From Candidatus Limnocylindrales bacterium (lineage in GTDB: Bacteria > Desulfobacterota > Binatia > UBA1149 > CAITLU01): a stretch of 35,375 nt of DNA. The position numbers and the translations under genes were made by a program. The stretch lies in assembly GCA_035571835.1 (NCBI GenBank), contig DATNBU010000035.1:1-35375 (forward strand), in the 5' to 3' direction. The notes under the pieces were generated by a model. It was not told the DNA's origin. It saw nothing but the letters and a program-made list of their open reading frames with translations, and did no database searches. Below, piece by piece: positions 8,485-16,829 of this stretch; the stretch's first letter is position 1; the number at the start of each line of letters is the position of its first letter.

Positions 8485-8870
8485 GCATGCGCTTGTCGGC
8501 ACGACGGTCCTAATCGACAGGGCGCTGGACGAGTTCCGGGCCGGGGTCTGCTCGCTAATTTTTGCACACGAGTGCGCGAGAATGAGATACGCTTGGCGCG
8601 CCTCACGACACGCTGGGGAACAGCCCGCTCGCTCAAAACCCGAGTAATGCCAGCAAGATAGGGGCCGCAGACCGCCAACAACCGACTGAACTCAAAACCG
8701 CGTTTCACGCGCCAAAAACGACAAAACTCCTCGGCGGTTCTCCTGTCGCGAAGATGTTTCTCGCTTTGCTGGGTGCCTGCGACGCGCGGGGAACGTGACG
8801 ATTTCCGCTAGCGTCACAGCCGGTCGAGCAACATGATGCGGCATCGTCTTTCTGCAAGGGGATCCGTCAC
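8485..8870. other. 386-bp intergenic region with an inverted repeat
   Basis: No convincing gene or RNA is seen. The inverted repeat GTGACG (8795-8800) / CGTCAC (8812-8817), separated by 11 bases, lies 54 bp upstream of the RCC1-repeat gene and could be a regulator site. No clear -35/-10 pair and no terminator after the stop at 8484 could be identified. Confidence 0.4.
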
Positions 8871-11195
8871 TTGAAAAAACCTCTCATCGTCCTGGCTTCG
8901 GGACTAGTCGTGCTCGTCGCTACGGCCGGCTCTGCTCAAATGGAGCCGGAAGCAAAGTCGTGCCGCCACAGCGTCATCAAGGCCGCAGAGCGATATGCGG
9001 ATTCGCTGGTCGATACGGTCGCCGATTGTCTCGAGCAGCGTGTGAAGGGGAACCTCGCCTCGGGGACGGACTGTAGCGATCCAGCCCAAGCCGCGGCAGC
9101 GACCGGCACGGACTTGTCGCTCACAAACGCATTCGCAGATAGCCGGTTGTCGGGTGCGTGCGAATCGGTCGCTCCGTTCGACGCATATTACACCTCGTGC
9201 CCCGCGCCTTGCGACGGTATCGCGGTATCCGACTGGACGTCAGTGGGCGAATGCATGTCATGCATCGTTGCGTCGCACGTCGGATCGTTTGCCGATGCTG
9301 CGCTTGGCAGCGCGAGCGTTCCGCTCAACGAGCAGGAGGCGAACTGCGCGCTTTCGATGTATGCGACGGCCAGGGAAATGGTTTCGGCCGTTCTCCAAGC
9401 TCATCGCCGCTGCCAACAGCGGGCTGCGACCCCGAACGCCTGCCTCGAGCTTCCCAAATCCACCCGCGCAAAGCTGATGAAGGCTAGGCGCAAGATCTGG
9501 GACAACGTCAGCCCGGCATGCGATACCGCAAACTTCGCGGCTCTCGGGACGTGCGCCACCGGCCTTTCAGACTCGGGCTGCGTGTCGGCGTCCGCTGAGC
9601 GCTACGGTGCCCTGCTTGCCTACGACGGTGCCCGCATGCTCGGCGCGGTGCCGAATGATTCTCCGCTGACGACCTTGACCGACATCGGCACGACTGACGA
9701 CAACACATGCGGCATCCGAAGCGACGGTACAGTCGCATGCTGGGGCGCCAACATGTTCGCAGAATCTACGCCACCTCCCGGCACTTTCTCGAAGCTCTCA
9801 GTTGGTGGCGCAAACGTTTGTGGCCTCCGGCCTGACGGCTCGCTCGATTGCTGGGGTGCCAGAAATCTCAGCTCCGCACCGTCCGGCACGTTCGTACAGG
9901 TCTCGGTGGGGTACTTGAATAGCTGCGGTGTCCGTACGGATGGAAGCATCCAGTGCTGGGGTAACAACGAATACGGTCAAGGGAACGCTGCGTTGGGAAC
10001 GTTCACACAAGTCGGCGCCAGCCAGTCTTTCAGCTGCGGTCTTCGTTCCGACCAGACGATTGCGTGCTGGGGTGGACGAAACGGCCCGGTGACGCCGCCC
10101 ACTGGAACTTTCGTCGAACTCGCAGTCGGCGGCTATGCGTGTGCGCGGCGCGCCGATGGAACCGCCATTTGTTGGAGTGATGGCGCTGACCCGATTGGAC
10201 CCGAGCCCGACGAAACGTTCGTCGCAATTCGATCTCACGGGGCCCGGGCGTGTGGGCTGACTCCGGCAATGGACATCGAATGCTGGGGTCCCGACATTTA
10301 TCCTGCGCCCGGCGGGCCCTTCCAGGATTTCTCGGTCGGCTACTATGGAGGATGCGGGCTTCGTCCCGACGGCGGCGTCGAGTGCTGGGGACCTCGCGGC
10401 GAGACCGGGCTCGCGATCCCAAGACACGACTTCGTTCAGGTCGGCACTTCCCAACAGCAATTCTCCTGCGCGCTTGGCACCGACGGCGAGGTCGAGTGTT
10501 GGAGCGGAGTGGCTCCGATGTCTCTGCCGCCATCGGGCCCTTTTACGCAGCTTTCGACGGGAGACTGGCATTCGTGCGCGCTGCGAGCGGACCAGACGAT
10601 CGTCTGCTGGCAGGCATACTCTTACTCGACACCAATGGACGAGCCTTCCGGCGATCTGTTCTCGATGGTGTCGGCAGGAAATGAGTCCAACTGCGGCCTA
10701 CGCACGGACGGCACGGTGGAATGCTGGGAGAACGACACGTGGGATCCGCTGCCGGTGCCCGCAGGAACTTTCACGTCAGTGGCCGCAATGTCGGCGCATT
10801 CGTGCGGCATTCGGCCGGATGGTTCCGTCGAGTGCTGGGGAGCCAACAGCTTCGGGCAGGCATCGCCGCCGGCGGGGACGTTCACGCAAGTCACCGGTTC
10901 GTCGGCCTACTCGTGCGGAATCCGAAGCGACGGAACCGTCGCGTGCTGGGGACGATCGGACTACGGATCGACTCGGGCCCCTTCCGGCAAGTTCACGCAG
11001 CTCGCAGCTCGCTACTCTGCCGCTTGCGGTCTGCGACAGGACGGTTCGGTGGATTGCTGGGGCGATGACTTTGCGGGAGCGGTGTACGCACCTCCGGGCA
11101 CGTTCGTAAACGTGGCGACGAGCGCCGACTACAGTTGCGGCGTGCGCACGGACGGAGCCGTCGTCTGCTGGGGACGTCAGGCGCGCAATCTCTAG
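8871..11195 (+). CDS. Secreted RCC1-repeat protein (14 Cys-paired repeats)
   Basis: The gene starts with TTG at 8871, nine bases after AAGGGG. The N-terminus MKKPLIVLASGLVVLVATAGSAQ is a clear signal peptide. Residues ~25-275 form a helical, cysteine-containing domain (pairs such as CPAPC and CMSC) of unknown type. From about residue 280 to the end there are fourteen copies of a ~35-residue unit built as CGxRxDGxxxCWG, then PPxGTFxxxxxG. This is the RCC1/alpha-tubulin-suppressor repeat. Fourteen units would make two seven-bladed propellers. Nearly every unit has two cysteines ten residues apart next to an invariant Trp, unlike intracellular RCC1, suggesting one disulfide per blade after export. 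Units 5, 6, 8 and 9 are more diverged. Such secreted RCC1 arrays are common in delta-proteobacterial genomes; the ligand is unknown. Confidence 0.88.
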   Translation: MKKPLIVLASGLVVLVATAGSAQMEPEAKSCRHSVIKAAERYADSLVDTVADCLEQRVKGNLASGTDCSDPAQAAAATGTDLSLTNAFADSRLSGACESVAPFDAYYTSCPAPCDGIAVSDWTSVGECMSCIVASHVGSFADAALGSASVPLNEQEANCALSMYATAREMVSAVLQAHRRCQQRAATPNACLELPKSTRAKLMKARRKIWDNVSPACDTANFAALGTCATGLSDSGCVSASAERYGALLAYDGARMLGAVPNDSPLTTLTDIGTTDDNTCGIRSDGTVACWGANMFAESTPPPGTFSKLSVGGANVCGLRPDGSLDCWGARNLSSAPSGTFVQVSVGYLNSCGVRTDGSIQCWGNNEYGQGNAALGTFTQVGASQSFSCGLRSDQTIACWGGRNGPVTPPTGTFVELAVGGYACARRADGTAICWSDGADPIGPEPDETFVAIRSHGARACGLTPAMDIECWGPDIYPAPGGPFQDFSVGYYGGCGLRPDGGVECWGPRGETGLAIPRHDFVQVGTSQQQFSCALGTDGEVECWSGVAPMSLPPSGPFTQLSTGDWHSCALRADQTIVCWQAYSYSTPMDEPSGDLFSMVSAGNESNCGLRTDGTVECWENDTWDPLPVPAGTFTSVAAMSAHSCGIRPDGSVECWGANSFGQASPPAGTFTQVTGSSAYSCGIRSDGTVACWGRSDYGSTRAPSGKFTQLAARYSAACGLRQDGSVDCWGDDFAGAVYAPPGTFVNVATSADYSCGVRTDGAVVCWGRQARNL

Positions 11196-11425
11196 CACTG
11201 ACCTCCGCTGCGGATTGTCGTTCAGCGCCGCCGCACGCCGGTTTCCATCAGTGATCTGCGCGCTGGTCGATTACGTCAACTACCGGCGACGAAGCCGACG
11301 GTTCGCTCCGGGCACCGGACACGACCCAATGGCCGCCGGATGGACCGTGCGCGTGAAGTTGCCCGTCAGTTCCTGCGCCAAAACGACGCTTCCGAGAACG
11401 TGATGTAACTACGCGACAAGTAAGT

Positions 11426-11497
11426 GCGCCCGGCAAGAGTCGAACTTGCAACCCCCAGATCCGTAGTCTGGTGCTCTATCCATTGAGCTACGGGCGC
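11426..11497 (-). tRNA. tRNA-Arg (anticodon ACG)
   Basis: On the minus strand the acceptor arms GCGCCCG / CGGGCGC pair perfectly. The D stem is GCTC/GAGC, and the anticodon stem CCAGA/TCTGG encloses loop CTACGGA, giving anticodon ACG. The T arm is GCAAG-TTCGACT-CTTGC. The 72-base length is normal. CCA is not encoded (the following bases are ACT). A34 would be expected to be edited to inosine by TadA. Confidence 0.95.
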
Positions 11498-11632
11498 GCA
11501 GGGCCTCAGGACGAGGCAGCGGCCTTATAACGACGCTTATATTTCAGCGCAACTTTGCGGGATTCCGGTGACTTCGTGCGCAGCGCACGAACGCGACGTT
11601 TTCTCGACGAATACCGGCGCAAAAACCCGCAA

Positions 11633-12412
11633 TCAGAAGGAAGGATGCGCCTCGGTCGGCCCGGTGCTCTGCGGCGCGGGCATCACGGTCGGCGGCCTTT
11701 CGTTTCCGAGATGTGCGCCGCCGCCTTCGGGCGTGGTCCACGTCTCGCCGCTTCGCATCTGCTTGAAGCACTGCGGATAGAAGTGAAGCGAGCGCACCGC
11801 ATACACGAGCTCCGGGCTGTCGACGTCGGGAGCGTCGAGCTTCGCGGTTGCCCAGTCGAAGCTGATTACCCACGGATCGAGCCACAGGCTCGCGAGCAGA
11901 TGCCGCTGATCGGCAGGCTGCGGTTTGCCGACGCCTGCGCGGCGGCCGACGCGGCCTTCCCATCGCCACAGCGCCCACAGTCCGGTTTCGTTGGTGCGCA
12001 TGCTCGGAGCAGGCGACGTGTGCTTCTCGAACTTCGGCTTGATGAAATCGAGCTCGTACCCGATGAACGCGCGCAGCGCGTCTTCCGACGACATGCCGGC
12101 AACAGCGAACGCGATCGCGCGGTTGTCGGTCAGATAAACCTTCAGGGCGTAGTCGCCCTTGTGCCAGAGAACGTAGTCGGCGGTTGCGGACTGGAGAACC
12201 CAGTCCGGTCCGGGAAGATCGAGCGTGAAGCACGGACGGTCGACCCAGTTGTGCGCGTAGCGATAGCCGCCCTCGGTGGCCTCGGTGAAGTAGCCGGGCG
12301 CAAGGTCCGTTCCGTGTCCGCGGGCGCCGGACGGCACCGGCTGCGAGCCCGAGCAGCCCGCCACGAGGATCAGTCCGGCGAGGGTGCAGAAAGCCAGGGT
12401 TCGCTGTTTCAA
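11633..12412 (-). CDS. Lipoprotein of unknown function
   Basis: The 259-residue protein has a type II signal peptide: MKQRTLAFCTLAGLILVAGC with lipobox LVAGC and lipidated Cys20. It is therefore a lipoprotein, and the following SGSQP (no Asp at +2) favours the outer membrane. The start is TTG at 12412, about seven bases after AGAGGA. The mature domain looks alpha/beta, with a Trp-rich core (YRYAHNWVDRPCFTLDLPGPDWVLQ, ALWRWEG, LASLWLDPWVISFDWATAKLDA) and an extended hydrophilic, Pro/Thr-rich tail. I do not recognise the family. It lies between two tRNA genes on the same strand. The frame upstream of 12412 also stays open, but only the TTG puts a signal peptide at the N-terminus. Confidence 0.75.
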   Translation of the reverse strand: MKQRTLAFCTLAGLILVAGCSGSQPVPSGARGHGTDLAPGYFTEATEGGYRYAHNWVDRPCFTLDLPGPDWVLQSATADYVLWHKGDYALKVYLTDNRAIAFAVAGMSSEDALRAFIGYELDFIKPKFEKHTSPAPSMRTNETGLWALWRWEGRVGRRAGVGKPQPADQRHLLASLWLDPWVISFDWATAKLDAPDVDSPELVYAVRSLHFYPQCFKQMRSGETWTTPEGGGAHLGNERPPTVMPAPQSTGPTEAHPSF

Positions 12413-12468
12413 GCCGTGATCCTCTTGCTGGGCATTGGTCGGGGGGCCGAAGGCCGTTCGTGAATCTT

Positions 12469-12563
<95 letters not shown>

Positions 12564-12654
12564 GTCGGAAGAGCGCCCATACATACCTGACCGGCCCCTG
12601 ATCTCAACCAGGGTTACGCCTGCTGGTCGGGCACTGTCCGCGACGGTTGGCGCG

Positions 12655-13299
12655 TCAGTGGACGTCGGCCCCGACGATTCGATTCACGATGGTGATCGAG
12701 AACGGAAGCAGCGTCAGAAGGTCGCTGCCCTCGTTGGACAGCCAGTGGGCCAGGATGGGATGCGGGATTGCAAGAATGTTGGTGGCCAGCAGATCGGCCG
12801 GGATGCCGCGCTTGAAGACGCCTTCGTCCATTCCCTGCTGGCAGATGTCGGTCAGGCGCTTGTGGAACTCTCCCTGGCGCTGGAGCGCTTCGTCGGCGAG
12901 CTTGTTGCGCAGCTCCCACTGAAAGCCGTTGGTAGCCGAGACGTACAGACGGAACTGGCGCGAGTAACGGTGAAAGTGCTCAAAATAGTAGCCAACGACT
13001 GTATGGACTTTCTCGAGCGGGCCGCGCGCTTCGTTGACGCGCTCCTCGATGATGTCGAAGAAGTTATTCTGCGCGCGCGAAACCAGCGCGCGGTAGACGT
13101 CTTCCTTCGACCGAAACAGGTTGTAGAGGGTACCGACGGAGATCTCGGCCCGCTGGGCGATCGCCTCCACCGAGGCTCCAGCAAAGGAGGTCTCGGCGAA
13201 GACCTCTTCGGCGGCATCCAGAATCAGGTTCAGGCGGAACTGCTGCTCGCGTTCCTTCCGGCTGAGTTTCCGTACGTCTTCTGGAGTTTGCCCCGACAC
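12655..13299 (-). CDS. TetR/AcrR-family transcriptional regulator
   Basis: From the GTG at 13299, which has GGGGGA five bases upstream, the protein is 214 residues. The same frame extends to a TTG at 13338 that has no ribosome binding site. Residues ~22-70 are a TetR HTH: RLNLILDAAEEVFAETSF, then ASVEAIAQRAEISVGTLYNLFRSKEDVYRAL, with the recognition helix around SVGTLYNLF. The rest is the helical ligand-binding/dimerisation domain (for example YYFEHFHRYSRQFRLYVSA and LLATNILAIPHPILAHWL). TetR proteins repress genes in response to small ligands, often neighbouring or divergent ones. The only divergent neighbour is the unrecognised gene at 13757, 457 bp away. The ligand cannot be inferred. Confidence 0.87.
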   Translation of the reverse strand: MSGQTPEDVRKLSRKEREQQFRLNLILDAAEEVFAETSFAGASVEAIAQRAEISVGTLYNLFRSKEDVYRALVSRAQNNFFDIIEERVNEARGPLEKVHTVVGYYFEHFHRYSRQFRLYVSATNGFQWELRNKLADEALQRQGEFHKRLTDICQQGMDEGVFKRGIPADLLATNILAIPHPILAHWLSNEGSDLLTLLPFSITIVNRIVGADVH

Positions 13300-13756
13300 C
13301 GATCCCCCGTCTCTCAGAAAAATGAACTTGCGTTCCAAGCTCTATAGGCCAGGCGCAACAACCGAGTCAACTTGGCCTCCTGCCGTTCTAAACGCGCTGA
13401 ACTTAAGGGCACCCGCGACTCCTGCGTGCAGAGGTGCCACCAGGAATCTGGCAAAAATGCGAGGCCTGAGATCGCTCAAGCGTTCTTGCACGAATCGCCA
13501 ATGTCTGACCCATGCGGGATGGAACGACCTGACGCAAGGCATCAGCGAACAATCCAATCGCCAACCCCCCTTTTGCCGGAGCGCCCATTGTTATGCAATT
13601 TCAGTCATTTACCGGTGCAAATCGGCCGTGGCCTCGATGCGCGGTGGCCTCGTAACCATGTGAGGTGACTCAACTTCTGCACTACTTACACCCTGAAGAG
13701 AACCGGCACGGATCTTGTTAACCATGGTCCCAACCGAAAAAGGGGGATTGTGACCC
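13300..13756. other. 457-bp intergenic region between the TetR gene and the unrecognised gene
   Basis: No gene is supported here; short open frames lack ribosome binding sites and any recognisable protein pattern. The local composition is more AT-rich than the flanks, especially 13590-13620 and 13680-13750, consistent with promoter DNA. A possible sigma-54-like element at 13703-13719 is listed separately. Arms GGCCA/TGGCC around 13348-13378 are too short to call an operator. Confidence 0.4.
13703..13719 (+). promoter_or_regulatory. Possible sigma-54 (-24/-12) promoter
   Basis: CCGGCACGGATCTTGTT resembles the RpoN consensus TTGGCACG-N4-TTGCW. The -24 GGCACG is exact and the spacing is correct. 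The -12 element is TTGTT instead of TTGCW, which weakens the call. Transcription would start about 25-30 bp before the ATG at 13757. No enhancer-binding protein is in the window. Confidence 0.3.
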
Positions 13757-14395
13757 ATGAACCAAGGAACGACCGCCATGAACATGAAAACCTCAACGCC
13801 GACGGCCCAGCGCCGCGAGCCAAACCCGTACGGCGGCAACTTCATGCTGACCCCGTCGTTGATGGAATACCTGACGCCGGACCTTACGCTTCCGGAACAG
13901 TACTACATGCGTCACCAGGGCGACGACGGCATGGGCCCCGAACGGGCTCTGATGTACGCCGTCCTCAAGGACGCGATCCGTTCCTTCTATAAGAACGTCG
14001 GCGCCACCCGCCGGAAATACAAGAAGGTCCTGCTCGAAGCCGAAACCTGGCTGAGCGAAGACAGCTGGGACTACCCGTTCTCCTTCCTCGTCATCTGCGA
14101 CACCCTGAACATCGACGCCCTCTGCCTCCGCTCGCGGCTTTTCGCGTGGCGTGATGCCGAGATGCGCCGCCGCGCGATGACCGGCGAAGCCATCAGCCGC
14201 ACCACCGGCCGCAGCCCGTTCCCGAGCCCGATTGCCGAAGGCGATCTCGACCGTCTGTCGATCGACACCGATATCGACCTCGATCAGGACGCGGACCTCG
14301 GCTTTGGCGACGAGCGTGCGGACGAGTTCGACAGTGTATCGATGATCAGCCTCGACGACCTCGCATACGAAGAGTCGTCCGGAGTTGCCGCCTAG
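13757..14395 (+). CDS. Conserved-looking hypothetical protein with acidic tail
   Basis: I do not recognise this 212-residue protein. The ATG at 13757 follows AGGGGG at some distance; ATG 13778 (residue 8), nine bases after AAGGA, is an equally plausible start. There is no signal peptide or membrane segment, so it should be cytosolic. Residues ~30-135 form a compact helical domain rich in aromatic residues (EQYYMRHQGDDG, RALMYAVLKDAIRSFYKN, WLSEDSWDYPFSFLVICDTLN, CLRSRLFAWRDAEMRR). It is followed by a strongly acidic tail (IDTDIDLDQDADLGFGDE and onward). Basic patch KNVGATRRKYKK sits in the middle. The folded domain plus acidic tail recalls regulatory or adaptor proteins, but that is only a shape argument. 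It has its own terminator and a long upstream region, suggesting a separately regulated, probably well expressed gene. Confidence 0.75.
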   Translation: MNQGTTAMNMKTSTPTAQRREPNPYGGNFMLTPSLMEYLTPDLTLPEQYYMRHQGDDGMGPERALMYAVLKDAIRSFYKNVGATRRKYKKVLLEAETWLSEDSWDYPFSFLVICDTLNIDALCLRSRLFAWRDAEMRRRAMTGEAISRTTGRSPFPSPIAEGDLDRLSIDTDIDLDQDADLGFGDERADEFDSVSMISLDDLAYEESSGVAA

Positions 14396-14414
14396 GCAGC
14401 CGAGGCAGTTCCCC

Positions 14415-14455
14415 GCGGGGCGGGTCTCTTCCCCCAGAGACAAAGCCCGTCCCGC
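14415..14455 (+). other. GC-rich hairpin in the 3' untranslated region
   Basis: GCGGGGCGGG (14415-14424) can pair with CCCGTCCCGC (14446-14455) with one G-U, enclosing a second stem TCTCT/AGAGA around a loop of about six bases. It lies 20 bp after the stop of the unrecognised gene and before the true terminator. It has no U-tail, so it is more likely an mRNA-stabilising or attenuating structure than a terminator. Confidence 0.5.
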
Positions 14456-14482
14456 ATGCTTGCGTCTACGACGCGAGCCCTC

Positions 14483-14522
14483 GCGGCGACCCGCTCTCCC
14501 CGGCGGGTCGCCGCTTTCTTTT
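14483..14522 (+). terminator. Rho-independent terminator
   Basis: GCGGCGACCCGC (14483-14494) and GCGGGTCGCCGC (14503-14514) form a perfect 12-bp stem with an 8-base loop, followed by TTTCTTTT. This is a textbook terminator for the gene ending at 14395. No T-run follows in the other direction, so it should not act on the convergent PCMT-esterase gene. Confidence 0.93.
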
Positions 14523-14612
14523 GAAGACGCCGCTTCGCGAACCTTCACTCCGTCGCACACGTGATGCGTCGGACGCCGGCGGCTGCGTGGTCACGTCAGC
14601 AACAGCTGCGCG

Positions 14613-16613
14613 TCAAAGCCCGAACGGATACGTCTCCGGCAGCTGGCCGTGCGCATCGCGAGCCGGCGCGGGCAACGGCGAAACGGCGGTCGTGCGGTCG
14701 AACCAGATGTATTCGTCGAACTGCTGCGGAAGGCTCGCGTAGAAGTAATGGCTGCCGCGCTCGGTTTCGGGTCGATAGATCACTCCGATCGCGCGTTCGA
14801 GTCGCGACGGCATCAGCTCGTCACGGAGGTCCGCGCGCCGCGGCTCGCGCAGATGCGTGAGGAAGGCCGGCACGTCCGAATCATGGAACAGCCGTTCATA
14901 GCTTTCCTCGTGTGACGGCCGCACGGTCATGCGCTCGACCGGTTCGTCCCAGTTCGAAGCGGCCGCCACCGTGCCGTGGTCGGTTCCAAAACCGACGATA
15001 TAGACCTTGTCGCCGAACTTCTCGCGGCAGAGCTGGCCGACGTTGAGCTCGCCGCGCTCGCTCATTTCCGTCGCGCGCGCATCACCCAAGTGCGAGTTGT
15101 GCTCCCAGACGATTCCTCGCGATTGCGGGCCATAGAAGGCGAGAAGCGATTGCAGCGTGTCGAACATGTGCGAGTCGCGCAGGTTCCACGACGTCGCCGA
15201 TCCGTAATACATGGCCCGGTAATAGCGCTCGGCGTCGGCCACGACGCGCGCGTTCTGCACCGCGTCGAAGAATCGCTCGCCGTCCTTGAGCGCGTAATCC
15301 ATGCGCCGCTGCAGCAGATCACGCAGGATCCGCACGACCGCTTCTTCCGAGCTCGCGTAGCGACCGACCAGCACGGCCTTTCCGTATGCGGCAGGATCCT
15401 TCTGCCACGGAGTCAGCGTGCCGTATCTGGCGCGAGCCGCATTCGCCGCCGCAGGGTCCACGCCGCCGAGATATTCGAGAACGGCAGCCATCGACGTGAA
15501 CATGCTGTAGAGGTCGAGGCCGTGGAATCCGACTCGCTCGGCGCGATCCGTGCGGGAAAGATTGTACGCGCGGAGCCGTCCGACAAACTCGTCGACCTCT
15601 TCGTTGCGCCACATCCAGGCAGGGAACCTGCTGAACGGAGTGAACTTGAGACCGGAGCGCGGCGGCTCGCCGAGCACGTAAGTATCGATGCGTGCGGCAT
15701 CGGGCCAGTCGGCCTCGACCGCCACGAAATCGAACCCGCGCTTTTCGATCAGCTCCATCGTGATGCGGGCGCGCATCCGGTAGAACTCGCTGGTTCCGTG
15801 TGTCGCCTCACCGAGCAGAACGAGGCGCGCATCGCCGATCCGCTCGACAAGCGCTTCGACGCACGATGAATTCAGATCGGTGATCGGCTCGGCCGTCTCG
15901 GTGACGAGTCGTACGAGCGATGCGTCACCAGTACTCGAACGAACGCGGGCGATTTCGATGTCGCCTCGTTTGTCGTCGGCCCATCCCTGCTCTCCGATAA
16001 GAGGAACGAATCGCACCTCGGCAAGCCGCTCTTCCGTCAACTCGCCGGAAGCGTGTTTCGTGATTGTGAGCAGGACCTGCGATTCGGTCTCTCCGACCGG
16101 AATCACCAGCCGGCCGCCGCTTTTCAGTTGAGACAAAAGCGCTTCCGGAGGACGAGGCCCGCCGGCAGCGACAGCGATCGCATCGTACGGCGCGTGCTCT
16201 GGCCAGCCGAGCGTGCCGTCGCCGTGGAGCACTTCCACATTGTCGTAGCCGAGCCGTGCGAGCCGTTCGCGTGCGTCGTTCGCGAGCGATTCGTAGCGCT
16301 CGACCGTGAAGACTTTGCTGGCAACCTGACTGAGAATCGCTGCCGCGTATCCGGACCCCGTCCCGATTTCGAGAACGCGTTCTCCGCCCTTGAGATCGAG
16401 CGCATCGACGGTCATGGCGACGACATACGGCTGCGAGATCGTCTGCCCCTCTGCGATCGGCAGGGGCGCGTCGCGATATGCGAACTCCGCAAGCTCCGGC
16501 GGCAGGAATTGCTCACGCGGAACCCGCCGGAACGCTTCGAGAATCCGCGGGTTGCCGATACCGCGACGGGCGAGGTGATTTTCGACCATGCGAGCGCGTT
16601 CGTCGGTGCTCAT
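14613..16613 (-). CDS. Fusion of L-isoaspartyl methyltransferase (PCMT) and erythromycin-esterase-like domain
   Basis: The 666-residue protein starts at ATG 16613 with GGAGG six bases upstream. Residues ~1-215 are a PCMT: RVPREQFLPPELAEFAYRDAPLPIAEG, QTISQPYVVA, and the SAM-binding motif VLEIGTGSGYAAAIL near residue 80. These enzymes methylate isoaspartyl residues in damaged proteins so they can be repaired. Residues ~240-660 are an erythromycin-esterase-like domain. Its LGEATHGTSEFYRMR carries the family's catalytic Glu (~268) and His (~271), and WEHNSHLGDARA and GFGTDHGTVAAASNWDEP are further family blocks. There is no signal peptide, so it is cytosolic. The esterase domain has unknown substrate here; family members hydrolyse macrolide lactones or act as succinoglycan-biosynthesis-like hydrolases. 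The fusion suggests hydrolysis or repair of an ester, lactone or succinimide-like damage product, but that is inference. Confidence 0.9.
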   Translation of the reverse strand: MSTDERARMVENHLARRGIGNPRILEAFRRVPREQFLPPELAEFAYRDAPLPIAEGQTISQPYVVAMTVDALDLKGGERVLEIGTGSGYAAAILSQVASKVFTVERYESLANDARERLARLGYDNVEVLHGDGTLGWPEHAPYDAIAVAAGGPRPPEALLSQLKSGGRLVIPVGETESQVLLTITKHASGELTEERLAEVRFVPLIGEQGWADDKRGDIEIARVRSSTGDASLVRLVTETAEPITDLNSSCVEALVERIGDARLVLLGEATHGTSEFYRMRARITMELIEKRGFDFVAVEADWPDAARIDTYVLGEPPRSGLKFTPFSRFPAWMWRNEEVDEFVGRLRAYNLSRTDRAERVGFHGLDLYSMFTSMAAVLEYLGGVDPAAANAARARYGTLTPWQKDPAAYGKAVLVGRYASSEEAVVRILRDLLQRRMDYALKDGERFFDAVQNARVVADAERYYRAMYYGSATSWNLRDSHMFDTLQSLLAFYGPQSRGIVWEHNSHLGDARATEMSERGELNVGQLCREKFGDKVYIVGFGTDHGTVAAASNWDEPVERMTVRPSHEESYERLFHDSDVPAFLTHLREPRRADLRDELMPSRLERAIGVIYRPETERGSHYFYASLPQQFDEYIWFDRTTAVSPLPAPARDAHGQLPETYPFGL

Positions 16614-16829
16614 GGCGAACCTCCGCGTGGGTGAACCCCAACCGATCCGATCAGCCGAGAGCCAGAATCGCCCGAAAGCGAGCAAGAGTCACGCACTACC
16701 GGTCTTCAAGCCGCTTGTCCTCATGCACGCGAATCCACGCGGCGGGTTTGCGCATTTTTGCAGGCTTGCGGCGTCACTCCCGTCTTGTAGAAACCTCTGC
16801 ATGCCAGTAGCAACAATCGTAGAAACTTC

